Shown one piece after another: positions 9,070 through 17,008 of a DNA stretch of 64,000 nt (the stretch's first letter is position 1; each line of letters starts with the position of its first letter). The translations under genes were made by a program, and so were the position numbers. The stretch comes from Ignavibacteriales bacterium (lineage in GTDB: Bacteria > Bacteroidota > Ignavibacteria > Ignavibacteriales > Melioribacteraceae), in assembly GCA_026390795.1 (NCBI GenBank), contig JAPLFG010000003.1, forward strand, positions 2,046,001 to 2,110,000. The letters run 5' to 3'. The notes beneath the pieces are model-generated. The model had not been told where the DNA came from and searched no databases. It saw nothing but the letters and a program-made list of their open reading frames with translations.

Positions 9070-9618
9070 ATGCAAATTGTTACTATATTTGAAACTCAAA
9101 ATCAAGCTCTTTTTTCTTTTAAGTATGACGATCAAGAAACTGACGAATTTGATCGTCTTTTTGATCAATGGCAAGATCTTGAATATTTGGAAGATTTCTT
9201 TACTAGAAATAAAAATGATTTAATTGGTGGCTTCTTTGGTACAATTTCTATTGAAGACGCCGTTATGCAAACCCGAAGTGACGCATTAGAACTTCAAAAA
9301 CAACTATTAGAAATCGAAAATAGTGATGAAAATAGTCCTAAATCGCTCAACTCTTATTTCAAACCTCTCGATAATATTACATATAAACAAGATGACTTGG
9401 AAAAAACCAAAGCTTATGGGATTATTGAAAAAAGCTGGATTCGAGTGTACGCTATAAAAGTTCCAGAAAATTATTATGTCATAACTGGTGGAGCTATTAA
9501 ACTTACAAGAACAATGATTGAACGCGCACATACTCAAAAAGAATTGCAAAGATTAGACAACTGTTTAGCCTTCCTTCGCGCAGAAGGAATATTTGATGAA
9601 GACGCATTAAAAGATTAA
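9070..9618 (+). CDS. Candidate toxin of a toxin-antitoxin-chaperone module
   Basis: A 182-residue, acidic, soluble protein with no signal peptide. The C-terminal half (about residues 120-165, around KSWIRVYAIKV, YYVITGGAIKL and RTMIERAHTQKELQRL) has the strand-strand-helix order seen at the end of RelE/HigB-fold toxins, where an arginine-bearing strand is followed by a basic strand and a final helix. The N-terminal 100 residues have no clear counterpart. It is followed after 21 bp by an Xre-type antitoxin-like gene and then by a SecB-like gene, the order of known HigB-HigA-SecB modules. Toxin identity rests mainly on context; it could also be an antiphage or regulatory protein. Confidence 0.5.
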   Translation: MQIVTIFETQNQALFSFKYDDQETDEFDRLFDQWQDLEYLEDFFTRNKNDLIGGFFGTISIEDAVMQTRSDALELQKQLLEIENSDENSPKSLNSYFKPLDNITYKQDDLEKTKAYGIIEKSWIRVYAIKVPENYYVITGGAIKLTRTMIERAHTQKELQRLDNCLAFLRAEGIFDEDALKD

Positions 9619-9639
9619 CTCTTAAAACGAAAGAACTAT

Positions 9640-10095
9640 ATGAGCTCAGTATCCGAAAGATTAAAAAAAATTGCTTCTAAAGAACCTTCTAAATGGCTTG
9701 AAAAAGCTAAATGGCGCGTTACCAACGAAAAATGGCTCGATAAATCAGCTAAAATTGCTCTTACTATTTTAAGAGCTATAAGAGAAAAAGGTATTACTCA
9801 AAAAGAATTGGCTGAGAAATTAAATATTTCTCCTCAACAGATAAATAAACTTGTAAAGGGAAATGAAAATCTTACTTTGGAAACAATTTATAAACTGGAA
9901 ATTGTTTTAGGAATAACTCTCATGGATATTCCTTCATTGCAGACAACTATAAAATCTGTCCCAGAAGGTCTTTATATTCCTCCGGCTTATAAAAAAATGT
10001 CTCTTCCTTCTCATAAATTGTCTTATAAAGAAATGCAAGAACCTATCACTTGCCCGGATGTGGATGGAGATTCTAACAGAAAAAAGGCTGCCTAA
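9640..10095 (+). CDS. Xre-family helix-turn-helix protein, candidate antitoxin
   Basis: A 151-residue protein with a Cro/CI-type helix-turn-helix at about residues 46-100; ITQKELAEKLNISPQQINKLVKG contains the turn and recognition helix. An N-terminal extension of about 40 residues is rich in lysine and tryptophan. The C-terminal tail (residues 105-151) is proline-rich and looks disordered, which in chaperone-addicted antitoxins is where the SecB-like chaperone binds. The stop codon overlaps the next start (TAATG). A role in repressing the operon from the inverted repeat at 9047-9068 is likely by analogy with HigA. Confidence 0.72.
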   Translation: MSSVSERLKKIASKEPSKWLEKAKWRVTNEKWLDKSAKIALTILRAIREKGITQKELAEKLNISPQQINKLVKGNENLTLETIYKLEIVLGITLMDIPSLQTTIKSVPEGLYIPPAYKKMSLPSHKLSYKEMQEPITCPDVDGDSNRKKAA

Positions 10096-10574
10096 TGAGT
10101 GAGACTAAATTAATTAGCTTCCATCTTCTAAATGTTTCAACAGAGCAATTCGCAATTATTGGTGATCCGCCTAAAAAAGATGAAAATTTGAATGTACTAA
10201 CAAATGTTAGATTTGGTTTCGATCAAAACAATAGGGCTATTGGCGTATTTACACAATTTACATTCAACGATTCTTCAAACACCCCATTTTTATTAATTGA
10301 GGGTGGTTGCCATTTCCAAATTGCATCTTCCGATTGGGATTTGCTTAAAAATGTCGAAACCAATTCTATTGTCTTGCCCAAAGGTTTTGTAGCTCACTTA
10401 TTAATGATATGTGTTGGAACTACTCGTGGTCTTTTGCATTCCAAAACTGAGAATACTCCATTTAACAAATATTTAATACCATTACTTAATGTTACAAAGT
10501 TGGTAGAGAAAGATCTCGTTTTTGGTTTAACTGAATCATCCTCTGAAAAAGAACTTGCCTCGACCCCCACTTAA
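10095..10574 (+). CDS. SecB-like chaperone associated with toxin-antitoxin unit
   Basis: A 159-residue protein resembling SecB. It has alternating strands (NVLTNVRFGFD, AIGVFTQFTF, PFLLIEGGCHFQI), then a helix, and the C-terminal TRGLLHSKTENTPFNKYLIPLLNV segment that parallels the end of the SecB core, where an arginine-containing helix precedes a proline-rich loop. Overall length fits SecB (about 150-160). Position directly after an antitoxin-like gene, overlapping by one base, is typical of TAC chaperones that protect the antitoxin. No canonical secretion genes are nearby. The fold assignment is from pattern reading and is moderately sure. Confidence 0.65.
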   Translation: MSETKLISFHLLNVSTEQFAIIGDPPKKDENLNVLTNVRFGFDQNNRAIGVFTQFTFNDSSNTPFLLIEGGCHFQIASSDWDLLKNVETNSIVLPKGFVAHLLMICVGTTRGLLHSKTENTPFNKYLIPLLNVTKLVEKDLVFGLTESSSEKELASTPT

Positions 10575-10575
10575 T

Positions 10576-10671
10576 TCATTTTCTAATCTTCTCAACAATT
10601 TTTTCACCAGTTCTGCCAACAACATTACCACCCAAACCAATTTGTAATAAAGTCCATGCTTCATTACTCAC
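10576..10671 (-). pseudogene. Short gene-end fragment
   Basis: The reverse strand reads a 31-residue open stretch starting at GTG and ending at a TGA, containing TLLQIGLGGNVVGRTGEKI. It looks like the C-terminal tail of a small membrane or phage-type protein, with an in-frame stop just upstream of the GTG. It is most simply a remnant left by rearrangement next to the IS debris. Chance coding is possible. Confidence 0.3.
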
Positions 10672-10764
10672 TCAAAATGCAAACAAACAAAAACTGCAAA
10701 TATCTGCCACATTTCAGTCATCATCATTTTTCAAAATGTTGAATTAAAAAGTGGAAATGTATTT

Positions 10765-11035
10765 GTCGTTGAGTATACTACTCTCTGAAGAATATAATTT
10801 CATTGATTATTTAAAGTGTTGTGAATTTCAAGTTGCTTCCGAAGAAAGATGATTTCCAGTTGGAGTTGTGTTTTTGATTTGAAGAAACCAAGACAAAAAT
10901 AGAGTAAAGACTTAAGCATGATGAATTTTACGATTTTTTTTCTGAGAGAAAAGAAAGTGATTCTAGTCTAGAAAGACTGAGATCAGTACGGATAGGATTT
11001 TTAATAGGTACACATCTCAACCAATAGAATGCAAT
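10765..11035 (-). mobile_element. IS relic 1: 5' end of transposase plus terminal region
   Basis: The minus strand from 10918 to about 10820 encodes a stretch ending in FFKSKTQLQLEIIFLRKQLEI, matching the N-terminus of the complete transposase at 28009-29022 almost residue for residue; the rest of the transposase is gone. Toward 11020 the sequence TTTTAATAGGTACACAT resembles the outer end of the complete IS (near 29104-29120). The flanking AGTATACTACTCTCTGAA block near 10780 is shared with the second relic at 43636-43885, so both relics descend from the same IS variant with the same internal deletion. The surrounding 10672-11090 holds no gene. Confidence 0.7.
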
Positions 11036-11090
11036 TTGTGAACTAAGATTTTATTTTATATGTTTTATCATCATTAAGAAAGTTAATGAG

Positions 11091-14075
11091 ATGTTCAGTC
11101 TTTTCAGATTTTCTCTGAAGAAGTTCTCTAAAAGCCCACCTGCACTTATTTTCTGGCCGTTGTTTATTATAAGCATATCTCTGGCTCTAGTTGGGTCCCT
11201 TTACTATATATATCAGAAAGAAAAAATTGTAGATGAGAAGCTTTTATTCCTTCGGGCAGTCGCCGACCAAAAATATTTGCAAATAAATGACTGGCTCTCT
11301 GGAAGATATTCCCAGCTGGAAGTTATGCGGACCAATCCATATTTACAGAATAATCCACCTGTACCATTCACTAATCCCAACAGCACTAAAAATTTGTCTG
11401 AGTGGTCGAAGGCTTTGAAATTTTATTATCAATACGACAACGTAAGTCTAGTTAGTGGTTTCGGGAAGACTCTTCATAAAGTTATACCGGAAAGAGAATA
11501 TCTTGACAGAATAGATTCAATACAGTGTATGAATTCAGTTAATTTAAATTCAATTACGTTTTCAGATGCAGATGATAAATTCAGTGAAAGGAATTCTTCC
11601 AAATTTTATGTCCCTTTAGTTGGTCCCCAGAACAAAGAGAAGAACAAATATGTCTTGATTCTTAAATTTGATCCGAAGAAAACTTTTAATGCAATGCTTA
11701 ATATACGTGAAGACATTTTTTCAACACTCGAAGTGCTCCTTGTTAAGCCGTTCAACGACGGAATTGTTTACCTGAACACCCCCAAATTTTCAACCGTTGA
11801 TAAACCATTACTGGATTCTACATACGGGAAGGCGCTTGAAGAAGTCAGCAGAATAAAATCCGATTGGAGTGCACTGGACGGCATTGATTACAGACACGAA
11901 AGAGTAGTGGCAGTTCTACAAAAAGTGCCCTTATCAACCTGGACGCTAATTACTAAAATCAATAAATCCGAATTATATACTCCTGTTAAAGATCTTGCGG
12001 AAAATATTATACTCGGTTTTATTTCGGCAGATCTTTTATTTGTTCTTTCTCTCCTATTCATTTGGCGAAAAAGTATTCTGGTTAATCACAAAAAAGCCAT
12101 GAAAGCAGAGCTTGAAAAACTGAAATCTGAAATGCGATTTGACGTTCTTGTGCGGGATATAAAGAACTTTGAAATTCTTCTTCTCGATCCAAACGGGATA
12201 ATCACTAGCTGGAATTACGGAACTCAATCAGTTAACGGATATAGCAAAGAGGAATTAATAGGGAAGCACTTTTCAATATTTTATATGCAAGAAGAGAGAG
12301 AAAATGAAAGACCTGCCGCATTACTTAAAATTGCCACTGAAAAGGGAAGATGCGAATATGAAGGATGGCGGCTGAAAAAGAATGGGGTGAAATTCTGGGC
12401 GGAAGTGATTTTAACTTCTTTGAAGGATAGTAATAATGAAATTTATGGATTCATAAAAGTAAGCCGGGATTTAACTGAAAAACTGAGTATAGAAAAAAAA
12501 TTACTTAATTCGAGGGATTTTCATCTCCAACTCTTCTCCGATTTTCCCAATCCCGTCTGGCGTTCGGACAGCGATGGAAAGTGCTACTATTTTAACAATG
12601 CATGGCTGGCGTTTACTGGTAAAAAACTAGAAGATGAATTAGGAGATGGGTGGTTTGAGGACATCCATCCTGAGGATCGTCCCCGGGTCAAGAATGACTA
12701 TTATTCTTCATTCAGGAAAAGAAACAGCTTTGTACTCGAATACCGTTTAAAAAACAGAATGGCGGAATATAAATGGATTATTGATTACGGAATGCCATTT
12801 CACGATCAAGACGGAGAATTTTCGGGTTATATAGGTTCCTGTTACGATATAGACGAGAGGAAAAAATATGCCGAAACAATTGACTCACTACTCAGGATAA
12901 GTTCCAAATTATATTCATCACTCGAAATAGATCAGATATTGGATGCACTGGTTATTGAAAGTCTGGGATTGGTGAATGCAGAATGCGGTTTTGCAACAAT
13001 TATTGACGGAAATAATCTAATGACAAAAAGATACTTCAATAAAGATCATTGGGAGTATCTTAAGATGTATTGGAATCCGCAGAACGGAATCTGCCTGAAA
13101 TTCAAATCTCTCAATAGTGGTTATTATACCAACGCTGTTGCAAACGATTCATTCATAAATCAGGAATTGGTCCAGAAGTATACAATAAAGCAGGCTATTT
13201 CAATTCCCGTTTTCGGATCGAACGGAGAACTTATAAGTTTCTTTGAACTTCATAATCACGAAGAAAATAGGGGGTTTAATAAAGAGGATATTAATCTGCT
13301 TAATGCGGTGGCAAAAAATGTTTCGATATCCATTGAAAAATCTCTTAACTATGAGCAGCTTCGAGAAACTGAGAGACAGCTTCGGAATTCAGAAACAGAA
13401 CTGCGGAATCTTGCCGCGCAGATACAATATGCGCGCGAGACCGAGAGACAAAGAATTGCACGGGAGGTACATGATGAACTCGGGCAGCTTTTTTCTGGTA
13501 TTAACCTGAATATTTTATTTATAAAAGAAATTCTCGAGCAAAATGGAAACACGAGTCTGCAAAAAATCCTTAATGAATTGGGTGAAGTAAAAAAAATGGT
13601 TGATAAAGGCATTCAGTCTGTAAGGGATATCTCAGAGGGACTACGTTCTTATGTCCTTGAACATCTCGGTTTAATTCCGGCAATCCAAGAATATTCTAAG
13701 GAATTCACAAGAATCAGCAACATGCGATGTACCGTCACTTCCGATTTCAAAGAAATCAAACTGAACGAAGAAACGAACATTGCGCTCTATAGAATTATTC
13801 AGGAGGCGTTAACCAATGCCATGAGACATTCAAATGCGTCAGAGATTAAGATTAAGTTTTCGCTTCTTGAAGAAGCAATCCAAATAAGTATTGAAGATAA
13901 TGGAATAGGCTTCAACAATAAGAGAGAAAAAATGAAAAACACTTTTGGACTCTTAGGGATGAAAGAAAGGGCGCTTTACATTGGGGGAGCCCTGACGATT
14001 GAAAACGGAGTCCACTCAGGAACTGTTATTAAAGTCAAGGTCCCTATGAATGAATCCATTAATCAGGAGAACTGA
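11091..14075 (+). CDS. Membrane PAS/GAF sensor histidine kinase (HisKA_3, NarX/DegS type)
   Basis: A 994-residue sensor. TM1 lies at about residues 18-41 and TM2 near 302-322, enclosing a periplasmic sensor domain of about 260 residues (dCache-like by length). Then come two PAS domains (about 350-470 and 475-600), a GAF domain (about 605-765), a short coiled coil and the transmitter. The phosphoacceptor is His794 in RIAREVHDELGQ, the HisKA_3 H-box, followed by a HATPase_c with NAMRHSNA (N-box) and GIGF (G1). It should phosphorylate the LuxR-type regulator encoded 1 bp downstream. The ligand is unknown. The ATG has only a weak ribosome-binding site. Confidence 0.9.
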   Translation: MFSLFRFSLKKFSKSPPALIFWPLFIISISLALVGSLYYIYQKEKIVDEKLLFLRAVADQKYLQINDWLSGRYSQLEVMRTNPYLQNNPPVPFTNPNSTKNLSEWSKALKFYYQYDNVSLVSGFGKTLHKVIPEREYLDRIDSIQCMNSVNLNSITFSDADDKFSERNSSKFYVPLVGPQNKEKNKYVLILKFDPKKTFNAMLNIREDIFSTLEVLLVKPFNDGIVYLNTPKFSTVDKPLLDSTYGKALEEVSRIKSDWSALDGIDYRHERVVAVLQKVPLSTWTLITKINKSELYTPVKDLAENIILGFISADLLFVLSLLFIWRKSILVNHKKAMKAELEKLKSEMRFDVLVRDIKNFEILLLDPNGIITSWNYGTQSVNGYSKEELIGKHFSIFYMQEERENERPAALLKIATEKGRCEYEGWRLKKNGVKFWAEVILTSLKDSNNEIYGFIKVSRDLTEKLSIEKKLLNSRDFHLQLFSDFPNPVWRSDSDGKCYYFNNAWLAFTGKKLEDELGDGWFEDIHPEDRPRVKNDYYSSFRKRNSFVLEYRLKNRMAEYKWIIDYGMPFHDQDGEFSGYIGSCYDIDERKKYAETIDSLLRISSKLYSSLEIDQILDALVIESLGLVNAECGFATIIDGNNLMTKRYFNKDHWEYLKMYWNPQNGICLKFKSLNSGYYTNAVANDSFINQELVQKYTIKQAISIPVFGSNGELISFFELHNHEENRGFNKEDINLLNAVAKNVSISIEKSLNYEQLRETERQLRNSETELRNLAAQIQYARETERQRIAREVHDELGQLFSGINLNILFIKEILEQNGNTSLQKILNELGEVKKMVDKGIQSVRDISEGLRSYVLEHLGLIPAIQEYSKEFTRISNMRCTVTSDFKEIKLNEETNIALYRIIQEALTNAMRHSNASEIKIKFSLLEEAIQISIEDNGIGFNNKREKMKNTFGLLGMKERALYIGGALTIENGVHSGTVIKVKVPMNESINQEN

Positions 14076-14076
14076 A

Positions 14077-14703
14077 ATGAATATTATAATTACTGACGAC
14101 CATAAAGTAGTACGAGAAGGACTAAAAAAAATATTCTCTATGAATAAAGATTTCAAAATCATCGGCGAGGCCACGAGCATTTCGGACCTTATGAAACTGC
14201 TTGGCTCCGAGCAGCCCGACATTGTTACTCTTGATATATCTCTGCCGGACCGGAGCGGACTCGACTGTGTTAAAGATCTTAAAGCGATGTATCCTGAATT
14301 GAAAATTCTGATATTCAGTATTTATTCAGATGATAAATTTGGGCCGCGTGCATTAAGCATAGGTGCCGACGGTTATTTAAGTAAAAATGCCGAACCGAAT
14401 GAAATTATAATGGCAATTAATAAAATATCGAAAGGGGGTAAATATCTCAAACAGGAAGTATTAGAAGATCTCCTGCTTTATGGAAACAAATCTGAAAAAG
14501 AATACCCGCACGAAAAATTATCCGATCGGGAATTTGAAGTTTTAAGATTAATAGGCCAGGGTTACAAATTAACAAGGATCGCAGAACATTTGAATCTCAG
14601 TGTAAATACTGTAGCGTCATATAAATCGAGGATACAGGAAAAACTTAATCTTACTTCCATCGCCTTACTAATTAAATATACAATTGAAAACAATCTTATT
14701 TAA
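14077..14703 (+). CDS. NarL/FixJ-family response regulator
   Basis: A 208-residue regulator with a receiver domain (acidic D7/D8, phosphoacceptor D53 in TLDISLP, conserved Lys in YLSKNAEP) and a C-terminal LuxR-type helix-turn-helix (LSDREFEVLRLIGQGYKLTRIAEHLNLS onwards). I chose the ATG at 14077, which has AGGAGA 6 bp upstream and begins MNIIITDDHK as the family does; an in-frame ATG at 14050 lies inside the kinase gene and lacks this signal. It forms a two-component pair with the preceding kinase and presumably controls unlinked or nearby promoters. Confidence 0.93.
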   Translation: MNIIITDDHKVVREGLKKIFSMNKDFKIIGEATSISDLMKLLGSEQPDIVTLDISLPDRSGLDCVKDLKAMYPELKILIFSIYSDDKFGPRALSIGADGYLSKNAEPNEIIMAINKISKGGKYLKQEVLEDLLLYGNKSEKEYPHEKLSDREFEVLRLIGQGYKLTRIAEHLNLSVNTVASYKSRIQEKLNLTSIALLIKYTIENNLI

Positions 14704-14848
14704 AACATAATTAGTACATTTATTTCATGTAGTAATTCCTATTACAAAATATTTCAAAGAAACACCGCATTAAAATCTCTGAATTTTCCGCATAAAAATT
14801 ATCCCCGCCTTAGTAATTTCAAATCATGAATCATTCGAATGTGAGAAA

Positions 14849-15247
14849 ATGAAAATATTATATGTCGACAACCGTGACCCTGTAAGGGATAAAATGATTA
14901 ATTACCTCGGAATAGAGGGAACCGGCAAAAGTATATATAGGGCTGACACATCAGTTAGCGCTTTAGATATTTTACAAAAGGAGAACATTGATCTTCTTCT
15001 TCTTGACGAAATGACACTTGAAGGGGATGTGCTGTACTTGACTTCCAAAGTAAGTTCATTAAAAAACAGACCAATAATAATATTGCTTACAAACAGTAAC
15101 CCGTCATATTATTATAGAGTTTATGAGAGCTCAAATATTGACTACTTTTTCGATAAATATAAAGATCTTATAACTTTAAAATTGTTCCTGGGCGGATTAA
15201 TCAATTCTATAATTACCGGAGAAGAATTAAAAAAAAATTGCTGCTAA
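14849..15247 (+). CDS. Single-domain receiver-like protein (degenerate)
   Basis: A 132-residue protein with the outline of a receiver domain: MKILYVDN at strand 1, LLLLDEMTL at strand 3 (candidate phosphoacceptor D53) and ILLTNSN at strand 4. The usual acidic pair after strand 1 is reduced to VDNRD, and the conserved Lys is only approximated by FFDKYKD. There is no output domain. It sits alone after the NarL-type pair with weak translation signals, so it may be a sink or adaptor, or a decaying receiver. Confidence 0.65.
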   Translation: MKILYVDNRDPVRDKMINYLGIEGTGKSIYRADTSVSALDILQKENIDLLLLDEMTLEGDVLYLTSKVSSLKNRPIIILLTNSNPSYYYRVYESSNIDYFFDKYKDLITLKLFLGGLINSIITGEELKKNCC

Positions 15248-15590
15248 CTCATTTTTCTTTTTACAGAATTATTCTATTCTAAAGATCATGAATATTAAAC
15301 AAAGTTATTCCAATCCCCGTTTCGAAAAACAAAATTAATTATTGGAGTAAGAAAAGAGAATGTGCCCTGCGTCATACATGGCTCGAAGTTTAAATAAAAA
15401 CTAATGAAACATTCGAATTTCTACATGTCGTAAAAACAACCACAGGTTTTATCCCATAAGTACTGCATATACTGGCATTTCTATAATTTATTTTTCTCAC
15501 GGAAACAGAAAGAAGTTATTATATGGAAAGAAAAATAAAAACAGTACATAGCTTAAACATATAAGATCAACATTAATAAAGGAGACAATA
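15248..15590. other. Non-coding gap before lipoprotein gene
   Basis: About 340 bp, AT-rich, with stops in all frames and no recognised RNA or repeat. An AAAGGAGA ribosome-binding site ends the gap before the ATG at 15591, so a promoter for the lipoprotein is presumably inside it. Nothing else is visible. Confidence 0.4.
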
Positions 15591-16925
15591 ATGAAAAATA
15601 ATATTCTTTTAAGCAGATTCCTTTTTACAGGAATTGCAATATGTGCATTCCTTATTTCGGGATGCTCACAGGATAACCCTGTAGATTCCAGTGGTATGGG
15701 AACTTCAAAAGTTGCGGGAAGATTATCTACAACCGCGGCTTCATCCAATATTTTAAATAAAAGTACATCCATTCAGACTTCATTAGCCGGCGCAGTAGTG
15801 ATTTTGGCCGAAATACAAGCAGACGGTTCACTTAAGACGGTGTCAACACAAAATGTACAGACTGATGCATCGGGGAAATTTGTTGTCGAGACAAATATAC
15901 ACGGCGAAAATAATCTTGTTGTAATTGCAACTCAGGGGGCTACCGTGTGGAAAGCGATGGTTTCTTCAACCGTTGAGAGCGGAAGTACGGTTTATGCTCC
16001 TCCTTTGAATGTGGAGTCAACTACTGCAACTGATCTTTATATTAAGTTGGTAGCCAAGGGACGTGCTAACTCTCTTGATTTAGCAGATCTCAAATTGATG
16101 CTTAACACTAATAGTGCTTTGCATCTTCACGGTGATTCAGACGCGCAAGATGCATTCGCAGCAGCTTTGCAGGCTCAGTATCAGGCCATCGTTCAGGCTT
16201 CGGCAAACTCATATTTCGGATTATCTGCCAGCCAGATTCAGGCAATGATGCAGGTTAAAGCAAAAGCCGAATCGAATCTTGATTTAGCGTTGTACAATTC
16301 GGCAGATTCAGATGATGAAGCGGATAAAGATAAAGACAATTTCCAACAGACAGTATTATCTGGGTACGCAAATAATAATATCAGTGCTAGTGTATATGCA
16401 GAATTACTTCGGATAGGTATAACCACCTTTATAAATTCATCAGCTTCAATGAATTCTTCTGCAAGACTTGCTCTGGCACAGTGTTTCAACAAAAGATATT
16501 CATTTGTCCTGAACCTTGCGATGATACAGCAATTTCAGGCTTTGGGAGCTTCTTCTGCTCAGATGAATGCCGTTGCATCTGCTGGAGCAGCGCTCGCTTC
16601 ATCAATAAAAACCGCAGTCGATATCAATGCTATCACAAACGCGTATGTTCAGTACCATTATGCCATTAAATCTCAGATAGAAGTAACATTAGCCGCGTAC
16701 TCTTCGTTAATTGAATCGCTCGATGTAAGCATTAATGGATTCGGCTCCTCGAAAACAATTCTGAGCGGTTCTATAAGCAGTACAATTTCCGCTGATGTAA
16801 TTATCAACGCTTATACAGCATTTTTCAATTCAGTAAAGGTGGCAGCGCAATCTTCATTAGCGGCAACGACACAAGCTCAAATTAGTGCTGCATCCCAGGT
16901 ATTAATAATGTCAAATATGAATTGA
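15591..16925 (+). CDS. Secreted lipoprotein of unknown function, Ala/Ser-rich
   Basis: A 444-residue protein with a lipoprotein signal peptide: basic MKNNILLSR, a hydrophobic run and the lipobox LISGC (Cys about residue 25). Residues 60-150 look like a beta-sandwich of the carboxypeptidase-regulatory type (AGAVVILAEIQADGSLK, TDASGKFVVET). The rest is strongly helical and low in complexity (Ala, Ser, Gln, Asn), with an acidic DSDDEADKDKDN patch near residue 240. I recognise no enzyme motif. It stands between two signalling genes as its own transcription unit; a surface sensor or adhesin role would be guesswork. Confidence 0.8.
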   Translation: MKNNILLSRFLFTGIAICAFLISGCSQDNPVDSSGMGTSKVAGRLSTTAASSNILNKSTSIQTSLAGAVVILAEIQADGSLKTVSTQNVQTDASGKFVVETNIHGENNLVVIATQGATVWKAMVSSTVESGSTVYAPPLNVESTTATDLYIKLVAKGRANSLDLADLKLMLNTNSALHLHGDSDAQDAFAAALQAQYQAIVQASANSYFGLSASQIQAMMQVKAKAESNLDLALYNSADSDDEADKDKDNFQQTVLSGYANNNISASVYAELLRIGITTFINSSASMNSSARLALAQCFNKRYSFVLNLAMIQQFQALGASSAQMNAVASAGAALASSIKTAVDINAITNAYVQYHYAIKSQIEVTLAAYSSLIESLDVSINGFGSSKTILSGSISSTISADVIINAYTAFFNSVKVAAQSSLAATTQAQISAASQVLIMSNMN

Positions 16926-17008
16926 TACTACTATATGAAACGCTATAAAAAAGTGAGATAAGAAAGTTGACTAATTAACTGTTTCAATAATTTATTAGAG
17001 ATCAAAAA

